The position numbers and the translations under genes are program-made. The notes beneath the pieces were generated by a model. That model saw only the letters and a list, made by a program, of their open reading frames with translations, did no database searches and had not been told where the DNA came from. From assembly GCF_003722355.1 (NCBI RefSeq), contig NZ_QWDD01000001.1:1798001-1862000 (forward strand): 64,000 nucleotides of DNA, written 5' to 3'. The stretch comes from Methylocystis hirsuta. GTDB taxonomy: Bacteria > Pseudomonadota > Alphaproteobacteria > Rhizobiales > Beijerinckiaceae. Positions 1 through 11,473 of the stretch are shown here, piece by piece (position 1 is the stretch's first letter; every line of letters begins with the position of its first letter).

Positions 1-165
1 CTTCTGCGCCGCGCGATAGGCGCGAATCCTGTCGACGACCGCGTCGAGCGTCGCGCGTTCGCGCGAGAGCGCGACGAACGCCTGCCCATCGGCGCCAGCC
101 GCGAGCTTGTCGCCGATCTCGTCGTAGCGGCGCAGAATGAGGTCGAGCTTGTCTTGAGCGAACAT
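1..165 (-). CDS. prfA: Peptide chain release factor 1, N-terminal fragment (runs off window)
   Basis: Only the first 55 codons are present; the gene continues beyond base 1. The start ATG is read on the minus strand at 163-165, giving a protein that begins MFAQDKLDLILRRYDEIGDK, the helical N-terminal domain typical of alphaproteobacterial RF1. RF1 recognises UAA and UAG in the ribosomal A site and triggers peptide release; the PxT and GGQ motifs lie outside the window. It sits 56 bases after the ptsP stop in the same orientation, and the ptsP-prfA order is common in Rhizobiales, which supports the call. Assignment rests on this short region and on synteny. Confidence 0.75.
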   Translation of the reverse strand, partial: MFAQDKLDLILRRYDEIGDKLAAGADGQAFVALSRERATLDAVVDRIRAYRAAQK

Positions 166-221
166 GGGGAGGGGGTTTCTCGAGCAATGGTGACGACGAC
201 GGCGTGAAGAAAGGAGGCTCG

Positions 222-2486
222 CTACAAGGGCACGCCGCGCGCGATCGCATAATCGCGCAATTGCTCGCGCACCGAAGCGCTGCCGTCGTCGGACGCGAGC
301 AGCGAGGCGAGATACACCTGCGCCTCTTCGAGATTGAGATTGAGGATCATTGACTTGACCGGACCGATGGCGGAAGCCGCCATCGACAGCGAGCGGTAGC
401 CGATGCCGAGCAGCGCCAGCGCCTCGAGCGGGCGGCCGCCCATCTCGCCGCAGAGCGTCACCGGCGCGTTGTGCCGCGCGCCCGCCGTGACGATGCGCTC
501 GAGCGCGCGCAGCACCGGCCGCGAGAGATTGTCGTAGCGCTTCGAAACGCGCGTGTTGTCGCGGTCGGCCGCATACATGTATTGCACCAGATCGTTCGAT
601 CCGACCGACAGAAAATCCGCGCGCTCGGCGATAAGATCGATTTCCCACAAGAGCGACGGCACTTCCACCATCGCGCCGAGCTCCAGGCGCGTCGGCGGCG
701 GATGGCGATGATGCGTGATGTGCTCGAGCTCCCGCAGCGCAATCGCTTTCGCCGCGTCAAATTCGGCGACATTGGCGATCATCGGAAACATGATGCGCAA
801 ATTGCGATGGGCGCCCGCCTTCAGCATCGCGCGCAGCTGCATGCGCAACAGCCCCGGCCTGTCGAGGCCGATGCGGATGGCGCGCCAGCCGAGAGCAGGG
901 TTCTCCTCTTCGATCTTCGCCATATAGGGAAGGATCTTGTCCGAGCCGATGTCGAGCGTTCGAAACGTGATCGGCTTCTCCGGCGCCGCGTCGAGCACGG
1001 CTTTGTAGAAGCGATATTGCTCGTCCATGCGCGGAAAGCGCGGCGCGAGCATGAATTGCAGCTCGGTGCGGAATAGTCCGATCGAATTCGCGCCGGTCTC
1101 ACGCAGATGTGGCATGTCGATCGCCAGGCCGGCGTTCATGTGCAGCCCGATTTCGACGCCGTCCTTGGTGATCGCCGGCACATCGCGCAGCTTGGCGTAT
1201 TGCTCCTGACGCCGCGCCCGCAGCCGCGCCTTTTCAGCATAAGCGCTCTGCACGTCGGGCTGCGGCCGGACATGCACTTCGCCGGTCGTGCCGTCGACGA
1301 TGATCGGATCGCCGGTTTCGACGATGTCGATCAGGCCGGCGACGAGCCCCACGGTGGCGACGCCAAGCGCGCGCGCGACAATGGCGACGTGGCTCGTCGG
1401 CCCGCCTTCCTCCAGCACGAGGCCGCGCAGCCGCTTGCGGTCATAATCGAGAAGCGCCGCCGGCCCCATGGTGCGCGCCACGATGATGGCGTTTTCCGGC
1501 ACGCTGTCGCGATCGGCGACGTAGCTCTGACCCGTCAACTGATGCAGCAGCCGGTTGGCGATATCGTCGAGATCGTGCAGACGGTCGCGCAGATAGGGAT
1601 CGGTCTGACGCTGCATGCGCGCGCGCGCGTCGTTCTGAACGCGCTCGACCGCCGCCTCCGCCGTCAGCCCGGTCATCACCGCTTCGCGCAGGCGGCGCAC
1701 CCAGCCGCGGTCATAGGCGACCATGCGCACGGTTTCGAGCACGTCGCGCGGCTCGCCGGCGGCGATGCGGTCGCTGTGCGCGACGAGCTCGTCGATCGAC
1801 TGGCGCATCGCGTCGATCGCATGTTCGAGCCTCGCGAGTTCAGACGGCATGTCCTCGGCGACGAGCTGCTTGATGACGACGCGCGGCTCGTGCAGCAGCA
1901 CATGGCCGAGGCCGACGCCTTCCGCCATCGGCGCGCCTCTCAGCGACGCCGGGCGATAGAGCGCGAGATCGCGCGGGTCTTCGATCGCCTGCAATTCGCC
2001 CGAGGCGATCAGCTCGGCGAGCAGCATCGCCGTCGTCTGCAGCGCCTCGATCTCTTCTTCCGAATAAACGCGGCGCACCTTGTTCTGCACGACGAGCACG
2101 CCGAGCGTGTTGCCGCCGCGCAGGATCGGCACGCCGAGGAAGGAGTGATAGGCGTCTTCGCCCGTCTCGGGCTTGTAGGAGAAGGAGGGATGCTCCTGCG
2201 CCTCGGAGAGGGCGAGAGGCTCGGCGCTCTTGGCGATCAGGCCGACAAGGCCCTCGCCCGCGTGCATGGTGGTTAAATGCACGGCCTCGCGGTTAAGGCC
2301 CTCCGTGGCGTAAAGCTCCAAGCGCTGGTCGGCGCGCAGCACATAAACGGAACAAACTTCGGCGACCATATTCGCGGCGATCTGCACCACGATCTTGTCG
2401 AGCCGCGCCTGTGCGCTCACCGGTTCCGCGCTGATTTCGCGGAGTCGGCGCAGCAGAAGGCGAGGGCCGCCGAGAGCGCTTCGCAT
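222..2486 (-). CDS. ptsP: Phosphoenolpyruvate-protein phosphotransferase PtsP (EI-Ntr)
   Basis: First enzyme of the nitrogen-related PTS; it autophosphorylates from PEP and passes phosphate to NPr and EIIA-Ntr, a cytoplasmic regulatory relay. The 754-aa protein has an N-terminal GAF domain (about 20-165), which distinguishes EI-Ntr from sugar-PTS EI, then the PEP-utilising swivelling domain with phospho-His366 in GGPTSHVAIVARAL, and a C-terminal PEP-binding barrel with FRTLDIGSDK, MVEVPS, SVGSNDLVQYMYAADRDN and Cys679 in TLCGEMGG. I chose the ATG at 2484-2486 because the family starts MRSALGGPRLLLRRL; the open frame runs 50 codons further upstream without resemblance. prfA follows. A divergent EAL gene begins 334 bases upstream. 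Confidence 0.93.
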   Translation of the reverse strand: MRSALGGPRLLLRRLREISAEPVSAQARLDKIVVQIAANMVAEVCSVYVLRADQRLELYATEGLNREAVHLTTMHAGEGLVGLIAKSAEPLALSEAQEHPSFSYKPETGEDAYHSFLGVPILRGGNTLGVLVVQNKVRRVYSEEEIEALQTTAMLLAELIASGELQAIEDPRDLALYRPASLRGAPMAEGVGLGHVLLHEPRVVIKQLVAEDMPSELARLEHAIDAMRQSIDELVAHSDRIAAGEPRDVLETVRMVAYDRGWVRRLREAVMTGLTAEAAVERVQNDARARMQRQTDPYLRDRLHDLDDIANRLLHQLTGQSYVADRDSVPENAIIVARTMGPAALLDYDRKRLRGLVLEEGGPTSHVAIVARALGVATVGLVAGLIDIVETGDPIIVDGTTGEVHVRPQPDVQSAYAEKARLRARRQEQYAKLRDVPAITKDGVEIGLHMNAGLAIDMPHLRETGANSIGLFRTELQFMLAPRFPRMDEQYRFYKAVLDAAPEKPITFRTLDIGSDKILPYMAKIEEENPALGWRAIRIGLDRPGLLRMQLRAMLKAGAHRNLRIMFPMIANVAEFDAAKAIALRELEHITHHRHPPPTRLELGAMVEVPSLLWEIDLIAERADFLSVGSNDLVQYMYAADRDNTRVSKRYDNLSRPVLRALERIVTAGARHNAPVTLCGEMGGRPLEALALLGIGYRSLSMAASAIGPVKSMILNLNLEEAQVYLASLLASDDGSASVREQLRDYAIARGVPL

Positions 2487-2820
2487 CCAATCCGTTCCTG
2501 TTTTCCCAGAACTTCGCGGGTGGGCACACCGCAAAAAAACCGCCATGCGCCTGCAGATTGCGACGGTGGCCTTCAAGCAGCGTATATTGGCGCCGTCCGC
2601 GCTCCGCAAGCGCGGCCAAGAAACGCAGCGACGCAAGGAACATACCGTTATTGCAAAGCTTGGCGAATCGGCTTGCCGGCAGGGCTCGAAGCCTCTACCA
2701 CTTTCCGATCAGAGGTCTGGCCGATCAGAGTCTGGCGATGACAGCCGCCCACGCGCTTGGCGCCCGCCATCGGCCGCGCCAGACGCGTTCTCCGAGCCTG
2801 CGGCATCGAAAAGAGAATTC
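2487..2820. other. Divergent intergenic region between ptsP and the EAL gene
   Basis: A 334-base stretch that must hold the promoters of both flanking genes. I see no convincing sigma70 hexamer pair. It contains an imperfect 16/15-base tandem repeat at 2705-2735 (CCGATCAGAGGTCTGG followed by CCGATCAGAGTCTGG), which could be a regulator site but is equally compatible with chance duplication. The plus-strand open frame that crosses this region is an upstream extension of the EAL gene and shows no protein-like features. Confidence 0.4.
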
Positions 2821-5688
2821 GTGCGTCTGAAAAAATACCTGATTGCGCTCTTTTTGTTCATCCTCTCCGCTCAGGCCGTCGCCATGGAGTCGGTGCGGGT
2901 GCCGCAAGGCGCGCGGGCGATCGATCTCACCAATGTCGTTGAGAAACATTCCTCGCAGGGCGACGGGCTGCAGGTCTCGACTGCGCCCGGCTCAGACGGC
3001 ATCGTCCGCCGTATCGAGGTCGGCGCCAAGGAGGCTGGAAGTCAGCCCAACTGGATCGTCTTCGCGCTCACCAACGACACGGATGAGCAGATCGAGCGCC
3101 TGATCGTCGCCCCGCATTACCGGCTGCAGGGCTCGGGAGTCATCTGGCCCGATCTCGGCTCGACGCGCATTACGGCGATCACGGCCAGCCAGGGCTTTCC
3201 ACCCGAGGCCGAAGACGCCTCGGACGCCGATGTTTTCCGTCTGACGCTCGACCCTGGCACGACGGTCACCTATGTCGCGGAGCTGCGCACGCCCAACCTG
3301 CCGCAGCTCTATTTGTGGGAGCCCGCCGCCTATAAGGACAAGGTGACGAGCCTGACGCTCTACAAGGGCATCGTCATCGGCATCGCCGGCCTGCTCGCGC
3401 TGTTTCTGACCATCGTCTTCGTGGTGAAAGGCGCCGTCATCTTCCCGGCGGCGGCGGCGCTCGCCTGGGCGGTGCTGGCCTATGTGTGCATCGATTTCGG
3501 CTTTTGGGACAAGATTTTCGGCTTTGACGCCAACGCCAACCGCATCTGGCGCGCCGGCGCCGAGACGGTTCTCTCGGCGACGCTCGTCGTCTTCCTTTTC
3601 GCCTATCTGAACCTCAACCGCTGGCATGTGCGCGCCTGGCACGTCGCCGCCCTGTGGCTGCTGATCCTGCTGGACCTCGTCGGCCTGGCGGTGTTCGACG
3701 CGCCCGTCGCCGCTGGCGTTGCGCGCATCTCGCTGGCGACGGCCGCCGTCGTCGGCTTCGTGCTGATTCTCTATCTCGCGACGCATGGCTTCGATCGGGC
3801 CATCATGCTGATCCCGACGTGGTTCCTGCTGGCCGTATGGGTGGCGACGGCCGGATTTGCGGTCGCCGGCTGGATCACCAACGACCTCGTGTCTCCGGCG
3901 CTCGTCGGCGGCCTGGTGCTCATCGTGATGCTGATCGGATTCACGGTGATGCAAAACGCCTTCGCCGCCGGCGGGCTGTCGCACGGCGCCATCAGCGACG
4001 TCGAGCGCAAGGCGCTCGCGCTCACCGGCGCGAATGAGATCGTGTTCGATTGGGACGTTCCGTCGGACCACATCTATGTCAGCCCGGAAGCGGAAGCCGC
4101 GCTCGGGCTCGACCGCGGCGGGCTCGAGGGCGCCGCCTCCTCCTGGCTCGATCTGCTGCATCCCTTCGAGCAGGACCGCTATCGCGCCTGTCTCGACGCC
4201 ATCCTGGAGCAGCGGCGCGGCCGCATCAATCAGGACTTCCGCCTGCGCGCCGCGGACGGCCATTATCTCTGCTACCGGTTGCGGGCGCGGCCGGTGGTTG
4301 GCCCGGACGGCGAGGTGATCCGCGTCGTCGGCACGCTCAATGATGTGACCGACGAGCGCAACGCCCAGGAGCGGCTGCTGCACGACGCCGTGCATGACAA
4401 TCTCACGGGCCTGCCGAACCGCGAATTGTTCTTCGACCGGCTGGAGGCCGCCCTGATCCTCGCGCGTATGGAAAAGGACGTGCGCCCGACCATCCTCGTC
4501 ATCGACATCGACCGCTTCAAACAGATCAATGAGCAGGTCGGCATGGCGATGGGCGACAGCATTCTGCTCACCGTGGCGCATCGCCTGACGAGGCTGCTGC
4601 AGCCTCAAGACACGCTGGCGCGACTTTCCGGCGATACATTCGCGATCATCCTGGTCTCGGAATCGCACGCCGACCACGTCATCTCCATCGCCGATTCGGT
4701 GCGCCGCTCGCTGTCTATTCCGGTGCGCTTCACCGATCGCGAGATCGCGCTGTTCGCCTCGATCGGCATCGCGCTCTACGACCAGCAGACGCATCCCGGC
4801 GCCGGCGACATGCTGGAAGACGCCCAAATCGCGATGCGCCACGCCAAGCGCTCGGGCGGCAACCGCATCGAAGTATTCCGCCCGGCCATGCGCGCGCAGC
4901 GCTCCGACCGGCTGACGCTCGAGGCCGATCTACGGCGAGCGTTGGAGCGCGGCGAGATCAAGGTGTTTTTTCAGCCGATCGTCAGGCTCGAAGATCGCAC
5001 CATCGCCGGTTTCGAGGCCTTACTGCGCTGGGACCATCTGCGCCTGGGTCGGCTCGAGCCTTCCGAATTCCTTCCCATCGCCGAGCAGACGGGGCTGATC
5101 ATTGACCTTGGACTGCTGGCCTTAGAGCGCACCGCGCGCGAACTCGCGGCCTGGCAACGCGCGCTTGCGGTCGATCCGCCGATTTTCGCCTCCGTCAACA
5201 TTTCGTCTCGCCAGCTCTTGCGTCACGACCTCCTCCGTGACGTCAAAAGCGTGTTGATGCGCAACGATATCGCCAAAGGCAGCCTGAAACTCGAACTGAC
5301 CGAGAGCCTGGTGATGGAGAATCCCGAATATGCCGCGCAGATGCTGGCGCGAATCAGGGAGCTCGGCGCGGGGCTGTCGCTCGACGATTTCGGCGCCGGC
5401 TATTCGTCGCTCGCCTATTTGCAGCGCTTCCCCTTCGACACGATCAAGATCGACCGTTCCTTCATCAAGCAGTCCGGCAAAGGCGCGCGCCCCATCATTC
5501 TGCGCTCGATCATCGCGCTGGCGCAGGATCTCGGCATGGACGTCGTCGCCGAGGGAGCGGAGACCGAGCAGGACGCCATCGAACTTTATCAGCTCGGCTG
5601 CGGCTTCGCGCAGGGCTACGCGTTTGGGCGCCCGATCAGCGCGCGGGACGCGCGCCGCCTCGTCGGAGCCGCGCCGGAAGCGGCTTAG
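2821..5688 (+). CDS. 7TM sensor with PAS, degenerate GGDEF and EAL domains (c-di-GMP phosphodiesterase)
   Basis: Predicted inner-membrane c-di-GMP phosphodiesterase of 955 aa. A GTG start at 2821 gives a clean signal peptide (VRLKKYLIALFLFILSAQAV), a periplasmic beta-rich domain (about 25-175), about seven membrane helices (about 183-380, like 7TMR-DISM receptors), a PAS domain (about 400-510), GGDEF (about 520-690) and EAL (about 700-945). The GGDEF signature is replaced by SGDTF at 603-607, so cyclase activity is unlikely. The EAL domain keeps EALLRW (732-737), LELTESLV, DDFGAGYSSLAYL, IKIDRSF and VVAEGAET, so hydrolysis of c-di-GMP is expected. The degenerate GGDEF may act as a GTP sensor as in some family members. 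The ligand of the periplasmic domain is unknown. Confidence 0.88.
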   Translation: MRLKKYLIALFLFILSAQAVAMESVRVPQGARAIDLTNVVEKHSSQGDGLQVSTAPGSDGIVRRIEVGAKEAGSQPNWIVFALTNDTDEQIERLIVAPHYRLQGSGVIWPDLGSTRITAITASQGFPPEAEDASDADVFRLTLDPGTTVTYVAELRTPNLPQLYLWEPAAYKDKVTSLTLYKGIVIGIAGLLALFLTIVFVVKGAVIFPAAAALAWAVLAYVCIDFGFWDKIFGFDANANRIWRAGAETVLSATLVVFLFAYLNLNRWHVRAWHVAALWLLILLDLVGLAVFDAPVAAGVARISLATAAVVGFVLILYLATHGFDRAIMLIPTWFLLAVWVATAGFAVAGWITNDLVSPALVGGLVLIVMLIGFTVMQNAFAAGGLSHGAISDVERKALALTGANEIVFDWDVPSDHIYVSPEAEAALGLDRGGLEGAASSWLDLLHPFEQDRYRACLDAILEQRRGRINQDFRLRAADGHYLCYRLRARPVVGPDGEVIRVVGTLNDVTDERNAQERLLHDAVHDNLTGLPNRELFFDRLEAALILARMEKDVRPTILVIDIDRFKQINEQVGMAMGDSILLTVAHRLTRLLQPQDTLARLSGDTFAIILVSESHADHVISIADSVRRSLSIPVRFTDREIALFASIGIALYDQQTHPGAGDMLEDAQIAMRHAKRSGGNRIEVFRPAMRAQRSDRLTLEADLRRALERGEIKVFFQPIVRLEDRTIAGFEALLRWDHLRLGRLEPSEFLPIAEQTGLIIDLGLLALERTARELAAWQRALAVDPPIFASVNISSRQLLRHDLLRDVKSVLMRNDIAKGSLKLELTESLVMENPEYAAQMLARIRELGAGLSLDDFGAGYSSLAYLQRFPFDTIKIDRSFIKQSGKGARPIILRSIIALAQDLGMDVVAEGAETEQDAIELYQLGCGFAQGYAFGRPISARDARRLVGAAPEAA

Positions 5689-5695
5689 GGCGACG

Positions 5696-8424
<2,729 letters not shown>

Positions 8425-8430
8425 CGCGGT

Positions 8431-8541
8431 TCCTTCTCCCGCTTGCGGGAGAAGGTGGCCCTCGCATAGCGAGGGTCGGATGAGGGCCCTCTCCCGGCTC
8501 GACTTCGTCGAGCCACCCTCTCCCGCAAGCGGGAGAGGGTT
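8431..8541. repeat. Composite palindromic intergenic repeat
   Basis: Between convergent ligA and the hydroxylase gene. CTTCTCCCGCTTGCGGGAGA near the left end and CTCTCCCGCAAGCGGGAGAG near the right end are each self-complementary and also pair with one another; the middle has CCCTCGCATAGCGAGGG and GGCTCGACTTCGTCGAGCC. Such nested palindromes resemble dispersed intergenic repeats seen in many proteobacterial genomes. It may also end transcription from both sides. Confidence 0.75.
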
Positions 8542-8553
8542 GTCGCGCCCCCT

Positions 8554-9201
8554 TCACACCGCCCTTGTTCCCGGCGTGTCGCCCTTCTGATAGGCGGTGC
8601 CGAACACATAGTCCCACCAGATCGCGTGCACGCCGAAGCCTTTCTCGGCGTCGCGGAAATGATGCAGCATGTGCAGGCGCTTCACTAAGCGGGCGAAGTC
8701 GGATTGCGGCTGCCCGTGATGCGTCCAGTAGTGCACGCAATCATAGATCACATAGCCCGTGATGAAGCCCGCCAGCGCCGGCCAGGCGAATGTCGCGCCG
8801 AAGAGCACGCGGGCGCAGACGAGCGCGATCAGCATGATCGGCGCCGAGAGCAGCGGCGGCATGACGAGCCGCAGCGGATCGTTGGGATAGATGTGATGCA
8901 CGCCGTGAATGAGGAACTGGAAGCGCGGCCCCAGGCCGAAGGGCAGCGCGAACACGGTGTGGAAGAGATAGCGGTGGCCGAAATATTCGGTCAGCGTCCA
9001 GCCGAGATAGCCGACGACAAGACCCAATAAGACGAGCGTCACGCTGTTGAGCGTGAGGGAATAGATCAGCAGGCCGAGAATGATCGGGCAATAGACAATC
9101 ACCGGCGTCAAATGATGCACGCGCGACAGCTTATCGAGAAGATCGCTCTCGAAGAGGCGGGGCGAAGCGTCGAGCGCTTCCGTTCTTGCGTCCTGAGACA
9201 T
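8554..9201 (-). CDS. Fatty acid 2-hydroxylase-like (FA2H/Scs7 family) membrane di-iron enzyme
   Basis: A 215-aa integral membrane protein of the fatty acid hydroxylase/sterol desaturase superfamily. The histidine clusters that bind the di-iron centre are present: HRYLFH (76-81), HGVHH (99-103), HYWTHH (157-162) and HMLHHF (177-182), with hydrophobic helices at about 32-70 and 115-150. The order and the C-terminal GFGVHAIWWDYVFGT match eukaryotic FA2H/Scs7, which 2-hydroxylates the N-acyl chain of ceramides. It is last in the minus-strand operon, 3 bases after the desaturase stop, so it probably acts on the same lipid. Hydroxylation of the sphingoid base instead of the acyl chain is an alternative. 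Oxygen and a reductant are needed; no cytochrome b5-like domain is fused. Confidence 0.82.
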   Translation of the reverse strand: MSQDARTEALDASPRLFESDLLDKLSRVHHLTPVIVYCPIILGLLIYSLTLNSVTLVLLGLVVGYLGWTLTEYFGHRYLFHTVFALPFGLGPRFQFLIHGVHHIYPNDPLRLVMPPLLSAPIMLIALVCARVLFGATFAWPALAGFITGYVIYDCVHYWTHHGQPQSDFARLVKRLHMLHHFRDAEKGFGVHAIWWDYVFGTAYQKGDTPGTRAV

Positions 9202-9204
9202 GGG

Positions 9205-10200
9205 CTACTCCGCCGGCGCGACGATGGGGGCCTCGCGCCCCGCCGCCTGCGTGACATTTTCCGACCGCGTGCCGAGCGAATAGGTCGGATCGAAGATGAA
9301 GGTGACGAGCAGCGCCACCCAAGAGCGATGGCAGCGCAGATCGTCATAGAACTCCGGCGCCATCGCCTTCAGCTCCGGCAAGCGATTCCACGGGATCTCG
9401 TGAAAATCGTGGTGTTCGTTGTGATAGCCGATGTTGAGCGCGAGCGTGTTGAGCGGCCCGTAGTAGTCGAACGTCCCCTGGTCGGGGCCGAAGGCGAAAT
9501 GCTCCTGCAGCCAGCGCGCGCTCAACGGATGCAGCCCGCCGACCGAGAACCAGAAGGAGAAGAAAAGATAAAGCAGGGCGTTCGGCCCGAAGGCCCAGAG
9601 CACGAAAAGATCGAAGACGGCGATGACGGCGGTATTGATATAGGTCCAGGTTCCCCAGATCGGCACCGTGCCCTTGAGGCGCGACAGGCGCGCAAGCTGG
9701 ATCGCGGGGAAGAAGAAGAGCCAAACGGCCTTGCGCCAGCCGCTGTTGCCGACCCATTCGACCTCCCAGCGGCTCGGAATGTCGGCGTCATAGTCATAGG
9801 CCGACAGATGCGAATGATGCTTGATGTGGTAGCAGCGAAAGCCCATCGCCGTCGGAAAGGCGTTGGGAAGATCGGCGAGGATCGCCGTCCATTTATTGGC
9901 GAGCGGGCTCTCGAAGACGCAATTGTGGATGGCGTCGTGGATGATGACGAAATTGGCGTGATTGGCGAAGGCGCCAACGCAGATCGCCATGAGGAGCGAC
10001 AGCCACCAGTAGGAAAGTCCAAGCGAACCCAAGATCGCGGCGATGACGAGCTGACCGACGAAAATCGCCGCCGTGATCTTGAAGGTCACCGGGTCCTTGC
10101 CGAAGAGCTGGCGCACTTGCGGATATTTTTCGAGGATCAGCTTGCGCCGTTCGACATGCGAGCGGTCGGCGCCATTGGCGGTGACGGATATGCCATTCAT
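9205..10200 (-). CDS. Sphingolipid delta-4 desaturase-like (dihydroceramide desaturase, DES1 family)
   Basis: A 331-aa membrane desaturase. The three histidine boxes are HDAIH (88-92), HIKHH (125-129) and HNEHH (260-264). Beyond these, the region [14 protein letters not shown], then [20 protein letters not shown] and EFYDDL, parallels eukaryotic DEGS1 ([34 protein letters not shown]), which introduces the 4,5 trans double bond into dihydroceramide. This is a closer match than to ordinary acyl-lipid desaturases. Four or five membrane helices are visible. The ATG overlaps the stop of the upstream ceramide synthase-like gene by four bases, indicating translational coupling. Family is well supported; substrate is inferred from sequence and context. 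Confidence 0.85.
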   Translation of the reverse strand: [331 protein letters not shown]

Positions 10201-11405
10201 GACGTTGCATCCTGTAGCTGAGTTGCCGTGACGCCGTCGCGCATACGCATCGCTTCGCCGCCGACGGCGAGGCGCTTTTCATAGATGCGGTGAATCTTGT
10301 CGACCTTGCCGCCGAACATTTCGATCGGCCGGCGCATGTCGGCGTTGCTTTCCAACACCCAGCCCGCTTCGAGATGCGGAATGCGGATTTTCGCATGGCG
10401 TCGCCGCATCTCTTCGACCAGCGACAGGAAGATCGCGCCGCCGGTCGCGCTTCTTTGCAGAGTCTTGCGCGTGCCAAGCAACAGGAGCCGCGCCGATTTG
10501 AACTGATGCGAGCGGAACCGCTTAAACGCGCGCGCCCAGCCGAAGGGAAAAAGCCGGCCGTCGAGATCGGCGAGAATTTCGTTGAGATTGGGCAGCGCGA
10601 TCGCAAAGGACTGCGGAACGCCGTCGAGCTCGACGACGATGCCGAAATCCTCCGGCACGAGATATTGCAGCGCGTCGGCGTCGGAGTCGAATTCTTCCTT
10701 GGTGAAGGGCACGAAGCCCCAATTTCCGCTCCAGCCGTCGTTGAACAGCTCGGCCATCAGCGCGGTTTCGCCCTGCTTCAAGGCCTTCATGTTCAATGGC
10801 CGGAGTTTCAATCGATCGCGCCATTCGCGCCGCGTTGAAATGCGCGCCGGCTTGTCGCTCTCATCGCTCGAAATTTCGAGGCGGTAGGACAAGAGGTCCT
10901 GCGCCTTCTCATACCCCAGCGCCTCGATATGGCGCGAGAGATAGGGCGGATGCCAGGGCATGAAAAACATCGGCGTCGCATCGAAGCCGTCGACGAGAAG
11001 CCCGCATTCCTTGTTGACCGAGGGCGAGAACGGTCCGTTGATCCGCTCCGCGCCCCTGGCGCGCAGCCAGTCCTCGGCGGCCTGGGTCAGCGCGCGCACG
11101 ACCTCGATGTCGTCGATGGCGTCGAGCGCTCCGAACTGCGCGTTGGAGGCGCCGACTGGCGTGACGCCGGGCTTATAGATTTGCGCCATGACGCGCCCGA
11201 CCCATTGGCCGTCCCGGCGGGCGAGAAATTTCCGCTCTTCGACGAGCTTGTAATGCGGGTTGAGCTTATGCGCGAAGACGCTCCAGCGCTCGATGTCGAG
11301 CGGCGGCGCGAAGCCCTCCGCGCCGGCATAGAGCAATCGCGGCAGCCTGCAGAAGGTCGCAAAGCGAAAAGGGCCGTCGACCGGAAGAATCTCGATCCGC
11401 GCCAT
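10197..11405 (-). CDS. GNAT-fold N-acyltransferase, candidate bacterial ceramide synthase
   Basis: A 402-aa soluble protein of the family often misnamed dATP pyrophosphohydrolase or N-acetyltransferase, starting with LPRLLYAGAEGFAPPL and containing FLARRDGQWVGRVMAQ, AEDWLRARGAERINGPFS and a C-terminal acyltransferase-like half. The Caulobacter ceramide synthase (bCerS) is, as I recall, a member of this group; it N-acylates the sphingoid base and is unrelated to eukaryotic ceramide synthases. Position between a serine palmitoyltransferase-like gene and the desaturase supports this role. It starts at the ATG 11403-11405, 68 bases after the synthase gene, and overlaps the desaturase by four bases. 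Catalytic residues are not established by motif. Confidence 0.72.
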   Translation of the reverse strand: MARIEILPVDGPFRFATFCRLPRLLYAGAEGFAPPLDIERWSVFAHKLNPHYKLVEERKFLARRDGQWVGRVMAQIYKPGVTPVGASNAQFGALDAIDDIEVVRALTQAAEDWLRARGAERINGPFSPSVNKECGLLVDGFDATPMFFMPWHPPYLSRHIEALGYEKAQDLLSYRLEISSDESDKPARISTRREWRDRLKLRPLNMKALKQGETALMAELFNDGWSGNWGFVPFTKEEFDSDADALQYLVPEDFGIVVELDGVPQSFAIALPNLNEILADLDGRLFPFGWARAFKRFRSHQFKSARLLLLGTRKTLQRSATGGAIFLSLVEEMRRRHAKIRIPHLEAGWVLESNADMRRPIEMFGGKVDKIHRIYEKRLAVGGEAMRMRDGVTATQLQDATS

Positions 11406-11473
11406 GATGCTAGTCCTAGCGGCAAGTCGGCATTAACCGAAAGCGTCAAAGTGACGCGGATATGGCGAATGGC

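Noticed and set aside
2992..4842. 616-codon minus-strand frame inside the EAL gene
   Set aside because: Rich in Arg, Asp and Gln as expected of an antisense frame; the sense strand has full PAS/GGDEF/EAL domains.
8431..8541. CRISPR-like repeats
   Set aside because: The arms are palindromic and do not recur at regular spacing.
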